From the NCBI RefSeq assembly GCF_900129885.1, contig NZ_FQXE01000022.1:1-64000 (forward strand): 64,000 nucleotides of DNA, in the 5' to 3' direction. The translations under genes were made by a program, and so were the position numbers. The notes under the pieces were generated by a model. It did not search any database and was not told the origin of the DNA. It saw only the letters and a list, made by a program, of their open reading frames with translations. This stretch comes from Pollutimonas bauzanensis. Its GTDB lineage: Bacteria > Pseudomonadota > Gammaproteobacteria > Burkholderiales > Burkholderiaceae_B. Positions 33,971-42,884 of this stretch are shown piece by piece (the stretch's first letter is position 1; every line of letters starts with the position of its first letter).

Positions 33971-35418
33971 TACCCGCAAATGACTGTGAACTATTGATCA
34001 TCGGTGCTGGTCCGGCCGGCCTGGCGGCCGCCACTACCGCTGCCCAGCTTGGCGTGCGCACAGTGCTGCTGGACGAGCAGTCCGCCGTAGGCGGGCAAAT
34101 TTACCGCGCCATCACCCGCAGCCCGCTGAACAATCGCGCCATCCTCGGCAACGACTATTGGCATGGCGAATCTTTGATCGAACCGTTCAGGAACTCGGGA
34201 GCGCAATATGAACCGGGGGCCACAGTCTGGGCCGTCTCCCGCATGACGACGCCCGAACCTCCGAACGGATTCGAGATCGCCTATTCCGTCGACGGTCAAG
34301 CCCGCATGTTGACGGCAAAGCATGTGTTGCTCGCCACCGGCGCTCAGGAGCGTCCGTTTCCAATACCTGGCTGGACGCTTCCGGGTGTGTTAATGGCGGG
34401 CGCGGCCCAAATCATGCTCAAGTCCGCGGGCATGGTGCCCGGCCAGCGTACGATGCTCGCCGGCTGCGGACCACTTCTGTATCTGCTGGCGTGGCAATAC
34501 CTGAATGCCGGCGTCAAGGTCGACGCGCTGCTCGATACCACGCCCGCGGGCAGACTCGGGAAGGCATTGCCGCAGGCCTGGGATTTCCTGCGCTCTCCTT
34601 ATCTGGCCAAGGGCCTGAAGCTGATTCGTGAAGTGAAAGCCAACACGCGGATTATCAAGCATGTCACTTCGCTCGAAGCGTCAGGAGAATCCGAGCTCAC
34701 AGAGATTCGCTACGCCACTGGCAACGCCAGCCTCCAGACGCTGGCAGCTGACCTGCTGCTGCTGCACCAGGGCGTCATGCCCAATATAAACCTGGCCCAG
34801 GCGATGGGCGCCGAACTGCGATGGAACAATGCGCAGAAATGCTGGGAACCCAAGGTTGATGATTGGGGCAACAGCACGGTTCAAAATGTCAGCCTCGCCG
34901 GCGACAGCGCCGGAATTGCCGGTGCTCAAGCCGCGGAACACCGCGGTCGGCTTGCCGGCCTCGATGCTGCCAGGCAACTTGGCAAAATCGACTTGCCATC
35001 GCGCGACAGCAGAAGCGCCCCGCATCGCGAGGCGCTGGCCAAAGCCATACGTGGCCGCGATTTCCTCGACATCCTGTATCAGCCGGCCGATGTCTTCCGC
35101 CTGCCCAAGGGCGACACGATTGTGTGTCGTTGCGAAGAAGTCACCGCGCAGCAAGTGCGCGAGACGGTCAAGCTGGGTTGCCCGGGACCGAATCAGATGA
35201 AATCGTTCTTGCGCTGTGGCATGGGTCCCTGTCAGGGACGATTCTGCAATGTAACCGTCACCGAACTGATCGCTCAGGAACGCGGCGTGAGTCCGGCCGA
35301 GGTTGGACATTATCGTCTGCGATTTCCAACCAAGCCGCTCACTCTGGGCGAACTGGCATCGCTGCCACAAACCGACGATTCCCGACAGGCTGTGATACGT
35401 GTGGCAAAGGCGCCCTGA
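33967..35418 (+). CDS. FAD/NAD(P)-binding subunit with BFD-like [2Fe-2S] domain (HcnB-like)
   Basis: A 483-residue flavoprotein. The N-terminal dinucleotide fold has GAGPAGLAAATTAAQLG at about 11-27. A pyridine-nucleotide-disulfide-reductase core follows. The C-terminal BFD-like cluster site (CRCEEV near residue 382, then CGMGPCQGRFC) is complete. It matches the alpha/B subunits of opine oxidase, D-hydroxyproline dehydrogenase and HCN synthase. Gene order here is catalytic, small, large, then a second catalytic-type subunit. Confidence 0.88.
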   Translation: MIPANDCELLIIGAGPAGLAAATTAAQLGVRTVLLDEQSAVGGQIYRAITRSPLNNRAILGNDYWHGESLIEPFRNSGAQYEPGATVWAVSRMTTPEPPNGFEIAYSVDGQARMLTAKHVLLATGAQERPFPIPGWTLPGVLMAGAAQIMLKSAGMVPGQRTMLAGCGPLLYLLAWQYLNAGVKVDALLDTTPAGRLGKALPQAWDFLRSPYLAKGLKLIREVKANTRIIKHVTSLEASGESELTEIRYATGNASLQTLAADLLLLHQGVMPNINLAQAMGAELRWNNAQKCWEPKVDDWGNSTVQNVSLAGDSAGIAGAQAAEHRGRLAGLDAARQLGKIDLPSRDSRSAPHREALAKAIRGRDFLDILYQPADVFRLPKGDTIVCRCEEVTAQQVRETVKLGCPGPNQMKSFLRCGMGPCQGRFCNVTVTELIAQERGVSPAEVGHYRLRFPTKPLTLGELASLPQTDDSRQAVIRVAKAP

Positions 35419-36537
35419 ATGAGCCGCTCGAGACACTCCGCGCCAGTCATTGTCATAGGCGGCGGTCTACATGGCTGCGCGACAGCCCTGCATTTGGCAA
35501 GAGCCGGCATCAAGGCCCTGGTGCTGGAAAAAGACTACATCGGGCGCCACGCCTCCGGCGTCAACGCGGGAGGCGTGCGAAGCTTGTCACGGCACTTGGC
35601 CGAAATCCCCTTGTCACTCGCCTCGCGTCAGATGTGGCTCAACATTTTCGAACTGGTCGACGACGATTGCGGCTTCGACAAGAACGGCCAAATGCGCGTG
35701 GCCGAAAATGAAGAAGACGTCGCAACCCTGAGGACCCGGCTCAGCATCATGCATAAGCACGGTTATACCCACGAAGAATGGATCGAAGCGGATGAAATCC
35801 GCGCAATGATTCCGGCCATCGCGCCGCAAATCAGGGGTGGCTTGATCGTGCGCGACGATGGCTCGGCCGATCCCTACCAGACCACGCGGGCGTTTCGATT
35901 GAAAGCGCAAAGTTTGGGAAGTCGATTCGTCGAAGGCGCCCGAGTGCGCACGCTGACGCGCCAGCACGGCGCCTGGCACATAAAGACCGATCACGACACA
36001 TACCAGACGGAAGTCGTGGTGAACTGCGCCGGTGCCTGGGCCGACCAGATAAGCGCTCAGGCCGGCGAACCGGTTCCTCTGGAAGCCATCGGACCGATGA
36101 TGCTCGTCACCACTCGCATGCCTCAGTTCTTGCGTCCCGTCGTACTGGGCACCGGCCGGCCACTGTCGTTCAAACAACGCAGCAATGGCACGGTCCTGAT
36201 CGGCGGCGGCCGTTTGGCCTGGGTGGATCGCGATCGGAACAGCACCGAACTGGACTTTCACTCTTTGGCCATGGGAGCGCGAACGGTGTGCGACCTCTTC
36301 CCCCACATGAAGGACGCCATCGTCAACCGCGGCTGGGCCGGCATCGAAGCGAGCATGCCCGATACCATTCCTGTGATCGGCCCGAGCTCGACGGAAGAAG
36401 GCCTGTTCCATGCCTTTGGATTCTCGGCGCACGGCTTCCAGCTGGGTCCCATTGTCGGGAAAATCATCGCCGATCTCATCGCGCGGGGCGCGACCGACCT
36501 GCCGATCGAACCTTTTTCCATTTCCCGCTTTCAGTAA
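35419..36537 (+). CDS. FAD-dependent amine/amino-acid oxidase (DadA-like), second copy
   Basis: A 372-residue DAO-fold flavoenzyme with GGGLHGCATALHLARAG near residue 12 and the family end HAFGFSAHGFQLGPIVGKIIADLI. It starts at the base after the stop of the large subunit. It is clearly diverged from the first DAO protein of the operon, so it may act on a second substrate or a later intermediate, or replace the first subunit in the complex. Confidence 0.88.
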   Translation: MSRSRHSAPVIVIGGGLHGCATALHLARAGIKALVLEKDYIGRHASGVNAGGVRSLSRHLAEIPLSLASRQMWLNIFELVDDDCGFDKNGQMRVAENEEDVATLRTRLSIMHKHGYTHEEWIEADEIRAMIPAIAPQIRGGLIVRDDGSADPYQTTRAFRLKAQSLGSRFVEGARVRTLTRQHGAWHIKTDHDTYQTEVVVNCAGAWADQISAQAGEPVPLEAIGPMMLVTTRMPQFLRPVVLGTGRPLSFKQRSNGTVLIGGGRLAWVDRDRNSTELDFHSLAMGARTVCDLFPHMKDAIVNRGWAGIEASMPDTIPVIGPSSTEEGLFHAFGFSAHGFQLGPIVGKIIADLIARGATDLPIEPFSISRFQ

Positions 36538-36588
36538 ACCGGTCCTTGCGTGGGCCGGCCAGCACCTTTACCGTCAGGAGACCGCCAC

Positions 36589-36624
36589 ATGAGCCATGCC
36601 GACTCGCCAGTAAATGGCGCCTAA
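36589..36624 (+). pseudogene. Truncated start of a further operon gene (11 codons)
   Basis: CAGGAG followed by ATG 36589 opens a frame that stops after 11 codons (MSHADSPVNGA). Nothing recognisable follows for 180 bp. A good ribosome site before so short a frame, 51 bp after the oxidase, suggests that the operon once continued and was cut here. Confidence 0.35.
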
Positions 36625-36808
36625 TGTCGTTCTCGGCACAGGATCATAATAAATAAAGCGGCGCAAGGCGCGATTCATAATTACTATATACAAGAATCGT
36701 CGTTGTGGACGGCAAGAAACACCCATAGAATTTTCGGTCGTAGAGCAACCATACTCTTAAACAGAAAGCCGGTCGCAGCAGGGGCTGCGGCTTGAAAGGG
36801 GCCACAGC

Positions 36809-37831
36809 ATGCAGCGGAATAAACGCGGTTTTCATTCGGGCAAGGCGCCAGGCCTTCTAACGGCCGGCACGGCCGTGGCGGCGGCTGCGGCGGCCGTGCT
36901 CATGGCGTCCGCGCCGGCGCAGGCCGCCGGCGCGGACGCCTACCCCGCGAAGCCGATAAGCCTGATCGTGTCCTATCCCGCGGGCGGCAGCGTGGACGTA
37001 GCCGCCCGCATTCTGCAGGAACCGCTGAGCAAGGCGCTGGGCCAGCCGGTGGTCATCGAGAACAAGGGCGGGGCCGGGGGAACCATAGGCACGTCCTACG
37101 TCGCCAAGAGCCAGCCCGATGGCTATACCTTGTTGATTACGCTGTCGTCCCATACCATCAACCCCGCCATCTATGACAAGCTGTCGTTCGACACCGGGAC
37201 CGATTTTTCCCCTATTTCCATGGTGGCGTCCGCGCCGCAAATCCTGGTGGCCAACCCGGCCTTCCCGCCTTCATCCCTGGCCGAGCTGATCGACTACGCC
37301 AAGCACTCCGAAAACGATATTCCGTACGGCTCGGCGGGAACCGGCTCGCCCAGCCATATCGCCGGCGAACTGCTCAAATTGAAAACCGGGCTCAAACTGA
37401 CCCATATCCCATACCGCGGCGGCGGCCCGGCCACGATAGACGTGCTGGGCGGAACCATACCTCTGCTGTGGGTGTCGCTGCCCTCGGTTACGCAATTCGT
37501 GAAAAGCGGCAAGCTGAAGGCGCTCGCGGTGTCGACCAAGGAACGCACCCCGGTATTCCCCGACGTGCCCTCGGTTTCCGAAACCATAGCCGGCTTCAAT
37601 GTCGACTCGTGGTACGCCATCTTCGCGCCCGCCCATACGCCGGACGCCATCATCGGAAAAATCCAGCGCGCCGTTGCCGGCGCGGCCCGGGACAAGAAGA
37701 TACAGGATGACTTCCTGGCCCAGGGAGCGGTGGCGGTAGGCGGGACCGCCGCCGAGCTGGACGAAGTCGTGCAGGCCGAACTGCCTATGTGGCGGGAGTT
37801 GGCCAAGCAGGCCAATATCAAGGTCAATTAG
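36809..37831 (+). CDS. Bug-family (TctC-like) solute-binding protein
   Basis: A 340-residue periplasmic binding protein of the Bug family, expanded in Bordetella and relatives, which binds carboxylates and related small molecules. A long signal peptide ends AQA-AG near residue 43. The mature start YPAKPISLIVSYPAGGSVDVAARIL, and later IENKGGAGGTIGTSYVAKSQPDGYTLL, are typical. AAAGGGG lies before the ATG. No TctA/TctB membrane genes are adjacent, the common situation for orphan Bug proteins. The stop codon abuts a tandem repeat. Confidence 0.92.
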   Translation: MQRNKRGFHSGKAPGLLTAGTAVAAAAAAVLMASAPAQAAGADAYPAKPISLIVSYPAGGSVDVAARILQEPLSKALGQPVVIENKGGAGGTIGTSYVAKSQPDGYTLLITLSSHTINPAIYDKLSFDTGTDFSPISMVASAPQILVANPAFPPSSLAELIDYAKHSENDIPYGSAGTGSPSHIAGELLKLKTGLKLTHIPYRGGGPATIDVLGGTIPLLWVSLPSVTQFVKSGKLKALAVSTKERTPVFPDVPSVSETIAGFNVDSWYAIFAPAHTPDAIIGKIQRAVAGAARDKKIQDDFLAQGAVAVGGTAAELDEVVQAELPMWRELAKQANIKVN

Positions 37832-37834
37832 GCC

Positions 37835-37966
37835 GCCATCAATCGGCTCGGCATCGATCAGTTAGGCATCGATCAGCTAGGCATCGATCAGCTAGGCATC
37901 GATCAGCTCAGCATCAATCAGCTCAGCATCAATCAGCCAGGCATCAATTAATCCGGCATCACCCGG
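37835..37966. repeat. 15-bp tandem repeat array
   Basis: About nine units of a 15-bp repeat (best form ggcatcgatcagcta) run from just after the Bug-gene stop. Three central copies (37865-37909) are nearly identical, and copies decay on both sides (gatcag to aatcag, then cacccgg). Confidence 0.9.
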
Positions 37967-37970
37967 ACAA

Positions 37971-37991
37971 CCCCGGCCCCGGCGGCCGGGG
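37971..37991. terminator. GC-rich hairpin after the 15-bp repeats
   Basis: ccccggcc (37971-37978) pairs with ggccgggg (37984-37991) around a 5-nt loop. It may end the Bug-gene transcript. There is no T-run. Confidence 0.4.
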
Positions 37992-38390
37992 ACGCCGCGG
38001 CGCAAGCGCCGCAACGCTCTCCCGCCGAACCGCCCCTGCCTGCGACTCCCGTCGACGGCGCGGCGGGCCGTTCGCATCGCGCCGCCCGCGGGCTGGCGCT
38101 CCGGCGGCATATTCCACATATCGGCGTAAGGCGTTCGCCTCAGGCGCAGCGTAAGCCATATACCGCATTTTGCCGGCGGGTATTCGTCTCTATGATGCAT
38201 TTAACCAAGTCTGTATCCAGATATTAAAAATTCTGGCAGGCATGGAGGGGGCGCGTGTTGGCATAAGGCCATACATCCTGGATTCCCGCTGCCCTCCACC
38301 AATAAAACGAATGAAAACCGCAAGGGAAGGACACCATGTGCCAGTCCGGAAAACGATCGATTCCGCCAGTTTCCAGTTAAGCGGGCGATC

Positions 38391-40844
38391 ATGAAGCCAG
38401 CCTTTCAATGCCTGATCCTGGTGACAATGCTGCTGGCCGCGAACACGGCGTCGGCCCGGGTATCGCGCGCCGATTACGACGCGCTGATACGCGGGGCGCG
38501 CAGCGGCAACTATGAGCCCGCCCTTGCCATGTTGCGCGAGCACGGGGCGCAGCACCCCGGGGACCTGCGCGCCGCCTACGACCACATCCTGATTGCCGGA
38601 TGGGCGGCGAGGCCGGATGAAGCCATCGCCACCTATGAGGCGCTGCAGCCCGCGCCCAACCGCCCCCCCGCCGATGTGCTCAAGACCATGGCGCAAGCCT
38701 ACCGCGACAGGCAGCGCTGGGACGATGCGCTGACCCGCTATCGGCAAGGCAGGTCGCGCTACCCGCGCCAGACATCCTTCGTCGTCGGGGAGATCATGGT
38801 ATTGACGGATGCGGGACGAACGGACGAGGCCGTCCGCCTGGGCGAAGAACAAGTGGCGGAGCATCCCGGCGACCCCGATGTCCGCCTGGCGCTGGGCTAT
38901 GCCTACAGGGGCGCGCATTCGCCCTACGCCGTTTTGCAGGAGGCCGACCAGGCTAGGACACTGGCGCCCACAAAACCCTATGTCATCCGCGAGTACGTCG
39001 CAGCCCTTGAGCACGCCGGGCTGCCTGTGGCGGCGCTCGCCATAGCCAGGCAGCACGCCGGGCTGATGAGCGACACGCAGTTGCGCAACCTGGAGGCCGA
39101 CCATGCCGCCGAACTGTCGCGGCTGGCCGACATGCCCGCTCGCCAGGAATCGGAACGCTTTGTGATCGCCGACCGCGCGCTGGCCGAATATGAGCGCCTG
39201 ATTCCCGCGTGGGAAGCGCTGGGGCCCGAGGCGCGCAATGACCTCTTGCGTATCCGGGTGGATAGGCTGCAGGCTCTGTACACCCGCATGCGCATGCAGG
39301 ATGTCGTGGCCGGCTATGAAGCCTTGCAGGCCGAAGGCATCGAAATTCCGCGCTATGCGCTGGATGACGTGGCGGGCGCCTATCTCTATCTGCGCCAGCC
39401 GGAAACCGCCGCCCATCTCTACCGGCAGGTGATCAACGACAGCGCCAGCAGACTGGACAGCCCGGGCGATCGCTTGAGCAACGAAACAGGGCTGTTCTAT
39501 TCCCTGATAGAAAGCGAACAGTTCGATGAGGCGACCCGGGTGATAGAGGCCGCCCGGGCGCGACAGCCGACCTGGCGGCACATCAAGGGCGTTGCCCAGA
39601 AGATCCCCAATGATCTGCATTTGTATTCGGAGCAGACCGCCGCTCTGGGCCTGTTTTATGTCGACGATACCGTGGCCGCGCAAAGCCGCCTGGAGGAACT
39701 GGTGGGCCAGGCGCCGCGCAATGTGGGCTTGCGCGCCGCCTTGGCCAACGTATATCGGGGGCGCGACCGGCCCCGAAGCTCGGAAGCGCAGCTGAAAATG
39801 GCCGAGGCCCTGGAGCCGCGGTCGGTGGAGCTCGAAGCCGGACAAGGCTTGACGGCCCTGGACTTGCAGGAATGGCGCCAGGCGAGATCCCTGGCCCTGG
39901 ACCTGGCGGCCCGCTTTCCCGAGGAAAAATCCACCGACACCCTGGCGCGCCGATGGGATGTCCACAACAAAGCCGAACTCAGGGTGACGGGCAATGGCGG
40001 CATAGCCTCCGACAGTCCGGTAAGCGGCAGCGGCGACTTCGGCATCGATACCGTGCTTTATTCCGCGCCGCTGGACTACAACTGGCGTGTTTTCGGCGGC
40101 GGCGGCTACGCCACCGGCGATTTCGAAGAAGGCCGCGGCAACTACCGCTGGCTGCGCACCGGACTGGAATGGCGCGGGCGCGATTTGACGGCCGAGCTGG
40201 AAGTCTCCACCCACAACTATGGCTATGGCACCAAGCCGGGCGCCCGGGCCACAGGCGCCTATGAATTCGACGACCATTGGCAAGTGGGCGCTTCGGCGGA
40301 ACTGCGCTCGCGCGACACCCCCTTGCGCGCCTTGCGCAGCGACATTTCATCGAACACCCTGGGCGCCTTTGTGCGCTGGCGCGCCAACGAACGCCGCGAA
40401 TGGACTTTTTCCCTGTCTCCCGCGCGTTTCAGCGACGGCAACGACCGCCTGACCGCGGTCATTTCGGGGCGCGAAAGGCTATACACATCGCCCAGGCTCA
40501 AGGCCGATCTGCAAATGAGTATCGCGGCGTCGCGCAATTCCATGGAAAACGTCCCTTATTTCAACCCGCGGGCGGACCTGGAAGCCGTGCCGACGGTCAA
40601 CCTTACCCATATTCTCTATCGCCGCTACGAAACCGTATGGGAGCAAAGCTTCCTGCTGGGGGGCGGGGTCTATGCGCAACGCGGCTACAGCCCCGGCGCC
40701 ATCGCCGCCCTGGGCTATGGCATGCGCTATCACTTCAATGACGCGGCCGACATCGGCGCCACGCTGACAGGCATCAGCCGGCCGTACGACGGCGTCCGCG
40801 AACGCGAGCTGCGCATCCTGTTCGAAATGAACTTCCGTTTCTAG
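38391..40844 (+). CDS. pgaA: Poly-beta-1,6-GlcNAc export porin PgaA (BpsA/HmsH)
   Basis: An 817-residue outer-membrane exporter of the biofilm polysaccharide PNAG. After a signal peptide (ASA-RV near residue 23) come tetratricopeptide-like helical repeats (about 25-510), which in PgaA bind the deacetylase PgaB and the polymer. A C-terminal beta-barrel (about 520-817) follows, ending in Phe (EMNFRF) as expected for BAM recognition. Family phrases include DYDALIRGARSGNYEPAL and EAGQGLTALDLQEWRQA. It is first of a pgaABCD operon, 9 bp before pgaB. Confidence 0.95.
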   Translation: MKPAFQCLILVTMLLAANTASARVSRADYDALIRGARSGNYEPALAMLREHGAQHPGDLRAAYDHILIAGWAARPDEAIATYEALQPAPNRPPADVLKTMAQAYRDRQRWDDALTRYRQGRSRYPRQTSFVVGEIMVLTDAGRTDEAVRLGEEQVAEHPGDPDVRLALGYAYRGAHSPYAVLQEADQARTLAPTKPYVIREYVAALEHAGLPVAALAIARQHAGLMSDTQLRNLEADHAAELSRLADMPARQESERFVIADRALAEYERLIPAWEALGPEARNDLLRIRVDRLQALYTRMRMQDVVAGYEALQAEGIEIPRYALDDVAGAYLYLRQPETAAHLYRQVINDSASRLDSPGDRLSNETGLFYSLIESEQFDEATRVIEAARARQPTWRHIKGVAQKIPNDLHLYSEQTAALGLFYVDDTVAAQSRLEELVGQAPRNVGLRAALANVYRGRDRPRSSEAQLKMAEALEPRSVELEAGQGLTALDLQEWRQARSLALDLAARFPEEKSTDTLARRWDVHNKAELRVTGNGGIASDSPVSGSGDFGIDTVLYSAPLDYNWRVFGGGGYATGDFEEGRGNYRWLRTGLEWRGRDLTAELEVSTHNYGYGTKPGARATGAYEFDDHWQVGASAELRSRDTPLRALRSDISSNTLGAFVRWRANERREWTFSLSPARFSDGNDRLTAVISGRERLYTSPRLKADLQMSIAASRNSMENVPYFNPRADLEAVPTVNLTHILYRRYETVWEQSFLLGGGVYAQRGYSPGAIAALGYGMRYHFNDAADIGATLTGISRPYDGVRERELRILFEMNFRF

Positions 40845-40853
40845 AGAGCCGCC

Positions 40854-42884
40854 ATGTTTGCCCACCTACCCCGCATACGCTCACTGGCCGGCCTGCTGTG
40901 CTCGCTTTTCCTTTTGAACGGATGCGCCAAGGATATTCCCGCCTTCGTTCCGCCGGAGCAGCGCCCCAGCCATAATTTCAACGAGCCCTGGCCCAAGAAT
41001 AAATACCTGGCGCTGGCCTATCACGATATCGAGGACAGCGATCCGGACCAGGCCTTCGTCAGCGTCAAGACAGAACACCTGGCGGAGCAATTCGCCTGGC
41101 TGCGCGAGAACGGCTACCGGCCCATTACGGTGGATCAAATCCTGGCGGCCAGCAAGGGCGGCGCCCCGCTGCCGGAAAAAGCCGTGCTGCTGACTTTCGA
41201 TGATGGCTACCGCAGCTTCTATACGCGCGTGTTCCCGCTGTTGAAGGCTTATGGGTGGCCGGCCATCCTGGCGCCCGTGGGCGTATGGGTGGACACGCCC
41301 GAGGACCAGGACGTCGATTTCGGAGGCCGCCCGACGGAACGCGAGCGCTTTCTTACCTGGGACCAGATAAGGGAAGTCGCGCGTTCCGGGCTGGTGGAAA
41401 TCGGCGCCCATACCGATGCCTTGCACTATGGCGTCCCGGCGAATCCGCAAGGCAACCAGCAGCCCGCCGCGGCGGCCCATGCCTACGATGCCGGCACGGG
41501 ACAATACGAAACCGATGCCGCGTACGAGGCGCGCATCGCCAATGATGTAAAACGGATCACCGGGAAAATCCGCCGGGTGACGGGCAAGGCGCCGCGCGTC
41601 TGGGTATGGCCTTATGGCGCCGCCAGCGGGCAAGCCTCCAGGATCATCCAGGCCAACGGCTATCCCCTCGTGCTGACGCTGGACGAGGGCCTGGGGGACG
41701 CCGGCAAATTGGCCGACACGCCGCGCGTGCTGGTGTCGAACGATCCGCAACTGCGCAATTTCGCCAATGCCAGCATGGTCATGGAGAACAACCTGGTGAT
41801 GCGGGTGGCGCATGTCGACCTGGACTATGTGTACGACCCCGATCCGGCGCAAATGGACCGCAACCTGGGCGACCTGGTGCAGCGCATCGCCGACATGAGG
41901 ATCACCACGGTTTTCCTGCAGGCCTTTGCCGACCCCGCGGGCGACGGGCTGGTCAAGTCGGTGTATTTTCCCAACCGCCATCTGCCCATGCGGGCGGACT
42001 TGTTCAATCGCGCCGCCTGGCAACTGAAGAGCCGCGCCGCCGTGGATGTCTATGCCTGGCTGCCGGTGCTGAGCTATGACTTGGCGCCTTCGATCGCGCG
42101 CGTGGCCAGCTGGGATCCGTCGACCGGCGCCACCGCCGTAAACCCGCAACAATATCAGCGCCTGTCGCCCTTCGATCCCCGCGCCCGGCAACAGATCATC
42201 GATCTGTATGAAGACCTTTCCCGGCACGCGCTTTTCAATGGCATCCTTTTCCACGACGACGCGATCCTGTCGGACTTCGAGGACGCCGGCCCGCAGGCGC
42301 TCGCGGCCTACCGCGCGGCCGGCCTGCCCGGCACGCTCCGGGAATTGCGCGCCGATCCTGCCACCCTGCAGCGCTGGACCCGCTACAAAAGCCAGTACCT
42401 GATCGATTTCACCAAGACGCTGGCCGAGCATGTGCGCGCCATCCGCGGGCCGCAGATCAAGACGGCGCGCAATATCTTTGCCGAGCCCATTCTTCATCCT
42501 GAGAGCGAAGCCTGGTTCGCGCAGAACCTGGACGACTTCCTGGCGGCCTACGACTGGACCGCGCCCATGGCCATGCCGTGGATGGAAAACATTCATGCAG
42601 ACCATGCCGATGCGTGGCTGGACAAGCTCGTCAAGGCGGTCGGATCGCGGCCTGGCGCCTTGAACAAGACCGTCTTCGAGGTGCAGGGCCGCGACTGGCG
42701 GCCATCCGCCGGACAAGAGGATTCGGGGCATGTGGACTCTGCGCTGATGGCCCATTGGCTCAGGCGCCTGCAACTGAGCGGAGCGCGCAGCTTCGGCTAC
42801 TACCCCGACGATTTCACCCAGAATCAGCCCCGGCTGGACATCATCCGGCCCGCCATTTCCAACGCCTGGTATCCCTTCCAATGA
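40854..42884 (+). CDS. pgaB: PNAG N-deacetylase lipoprotein PgaB (BpsB/HmsF)
   Basis: A 676-residue periplasmic lipoprotein. The lipobox is LLNGC (near residue 24). The N-terminal polysaccharide deacetylase domain (CE4) has the catalytic LTFDDGYRSFY and metal-binding GAHTDALHYG; it removes some acetyl groups so that the polymer can be exported. The C-terminal glycoside-hydrolase-like domain (about 310-676), including HVDLDYVYDPDPAQMDRNLG and LFHDDAILSDFED, binds and in Bordetella cleaves PNAG. It overlaps pgaC by 4 bp. Confidence 0.95.
   Translation: MFAHLPRIRSLAGLLCSLFLLNGCAKDIPAFVPPEQRPSHNFNEPWPKNKYLALAYHDIEDSDPDQAFVSVKTEHLAEQFAWLRENGYRPITVDQILAASKGGAPLPEKAVLLTFDDGYRSFYTRVFPLLKAYGWPAILAPVGVWVDTPEDQDVDFGGRPTERERFLTWDQIREVARSGLVEIGAHTDALHYGVPANPQGNQQPAAAAHAYDAGTGQYETDAAYEARIANDVKRITGKIRRVTGKAPRVWVWPYGAASGQASRIIQANGYPLVLTLDEGLGDAGKLADTPRVLVSNDPQLRNFANASMVMENNLVMRVAHVDLDYVYDPDPAQMDRNLGDLVQRIADMRITTVFLQAFADPAGDGLVKSVYFPNRHLPMRADLFNRAAWQLKSRAAVDVYAWLPVLSYDLAPSIARVASWDPSTGATAVNPQQYQRLSPFDPRARQQIIDLYEDLSRHALFNGILFHDDAILSDFEDAGPQALAAYRAAGLPGTLRELRADPATLQRWTRYKSQYLIDFTKTLAEHVRAIRGPQIKTARNIFAEPILHPESEAWFAQNLDDFLAAYDWTAPMAMPWMENIHADHADAWLDKLVKAVGSRPGALNKTVFEVQGRDWRPSAGQEDSGHVDSALMAHWLRRLQLSGARSFGYYPDDFTQNQPRLDIIRPAISNAWYPFQ

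Larger units (their letters stand above)
37832..38390. other. Intergenic region before pga operon
   Basis: 559 bp without a convincing gene. It contains a 15-bp repeat array, a GC-rich hairpin, and an AT-richer stretch (about 38195-38245) likely to include the pgaA promoter. Confidence 0.6.

Noticed and set aside
32509-35418. Naming the oxidase genes hcnABC (hydrogen cyanide synthase)
   Set aside because: The same subunit types form opine and hydroxyproline dehydrogenases; gene order differs and an importer is attached, so cyanide production cannot be inferred.
38190-42881. Two long minus-strand frames antisense to pgaA and pgaB
   Set aside because: Mirror frames of well-supported pga genes.
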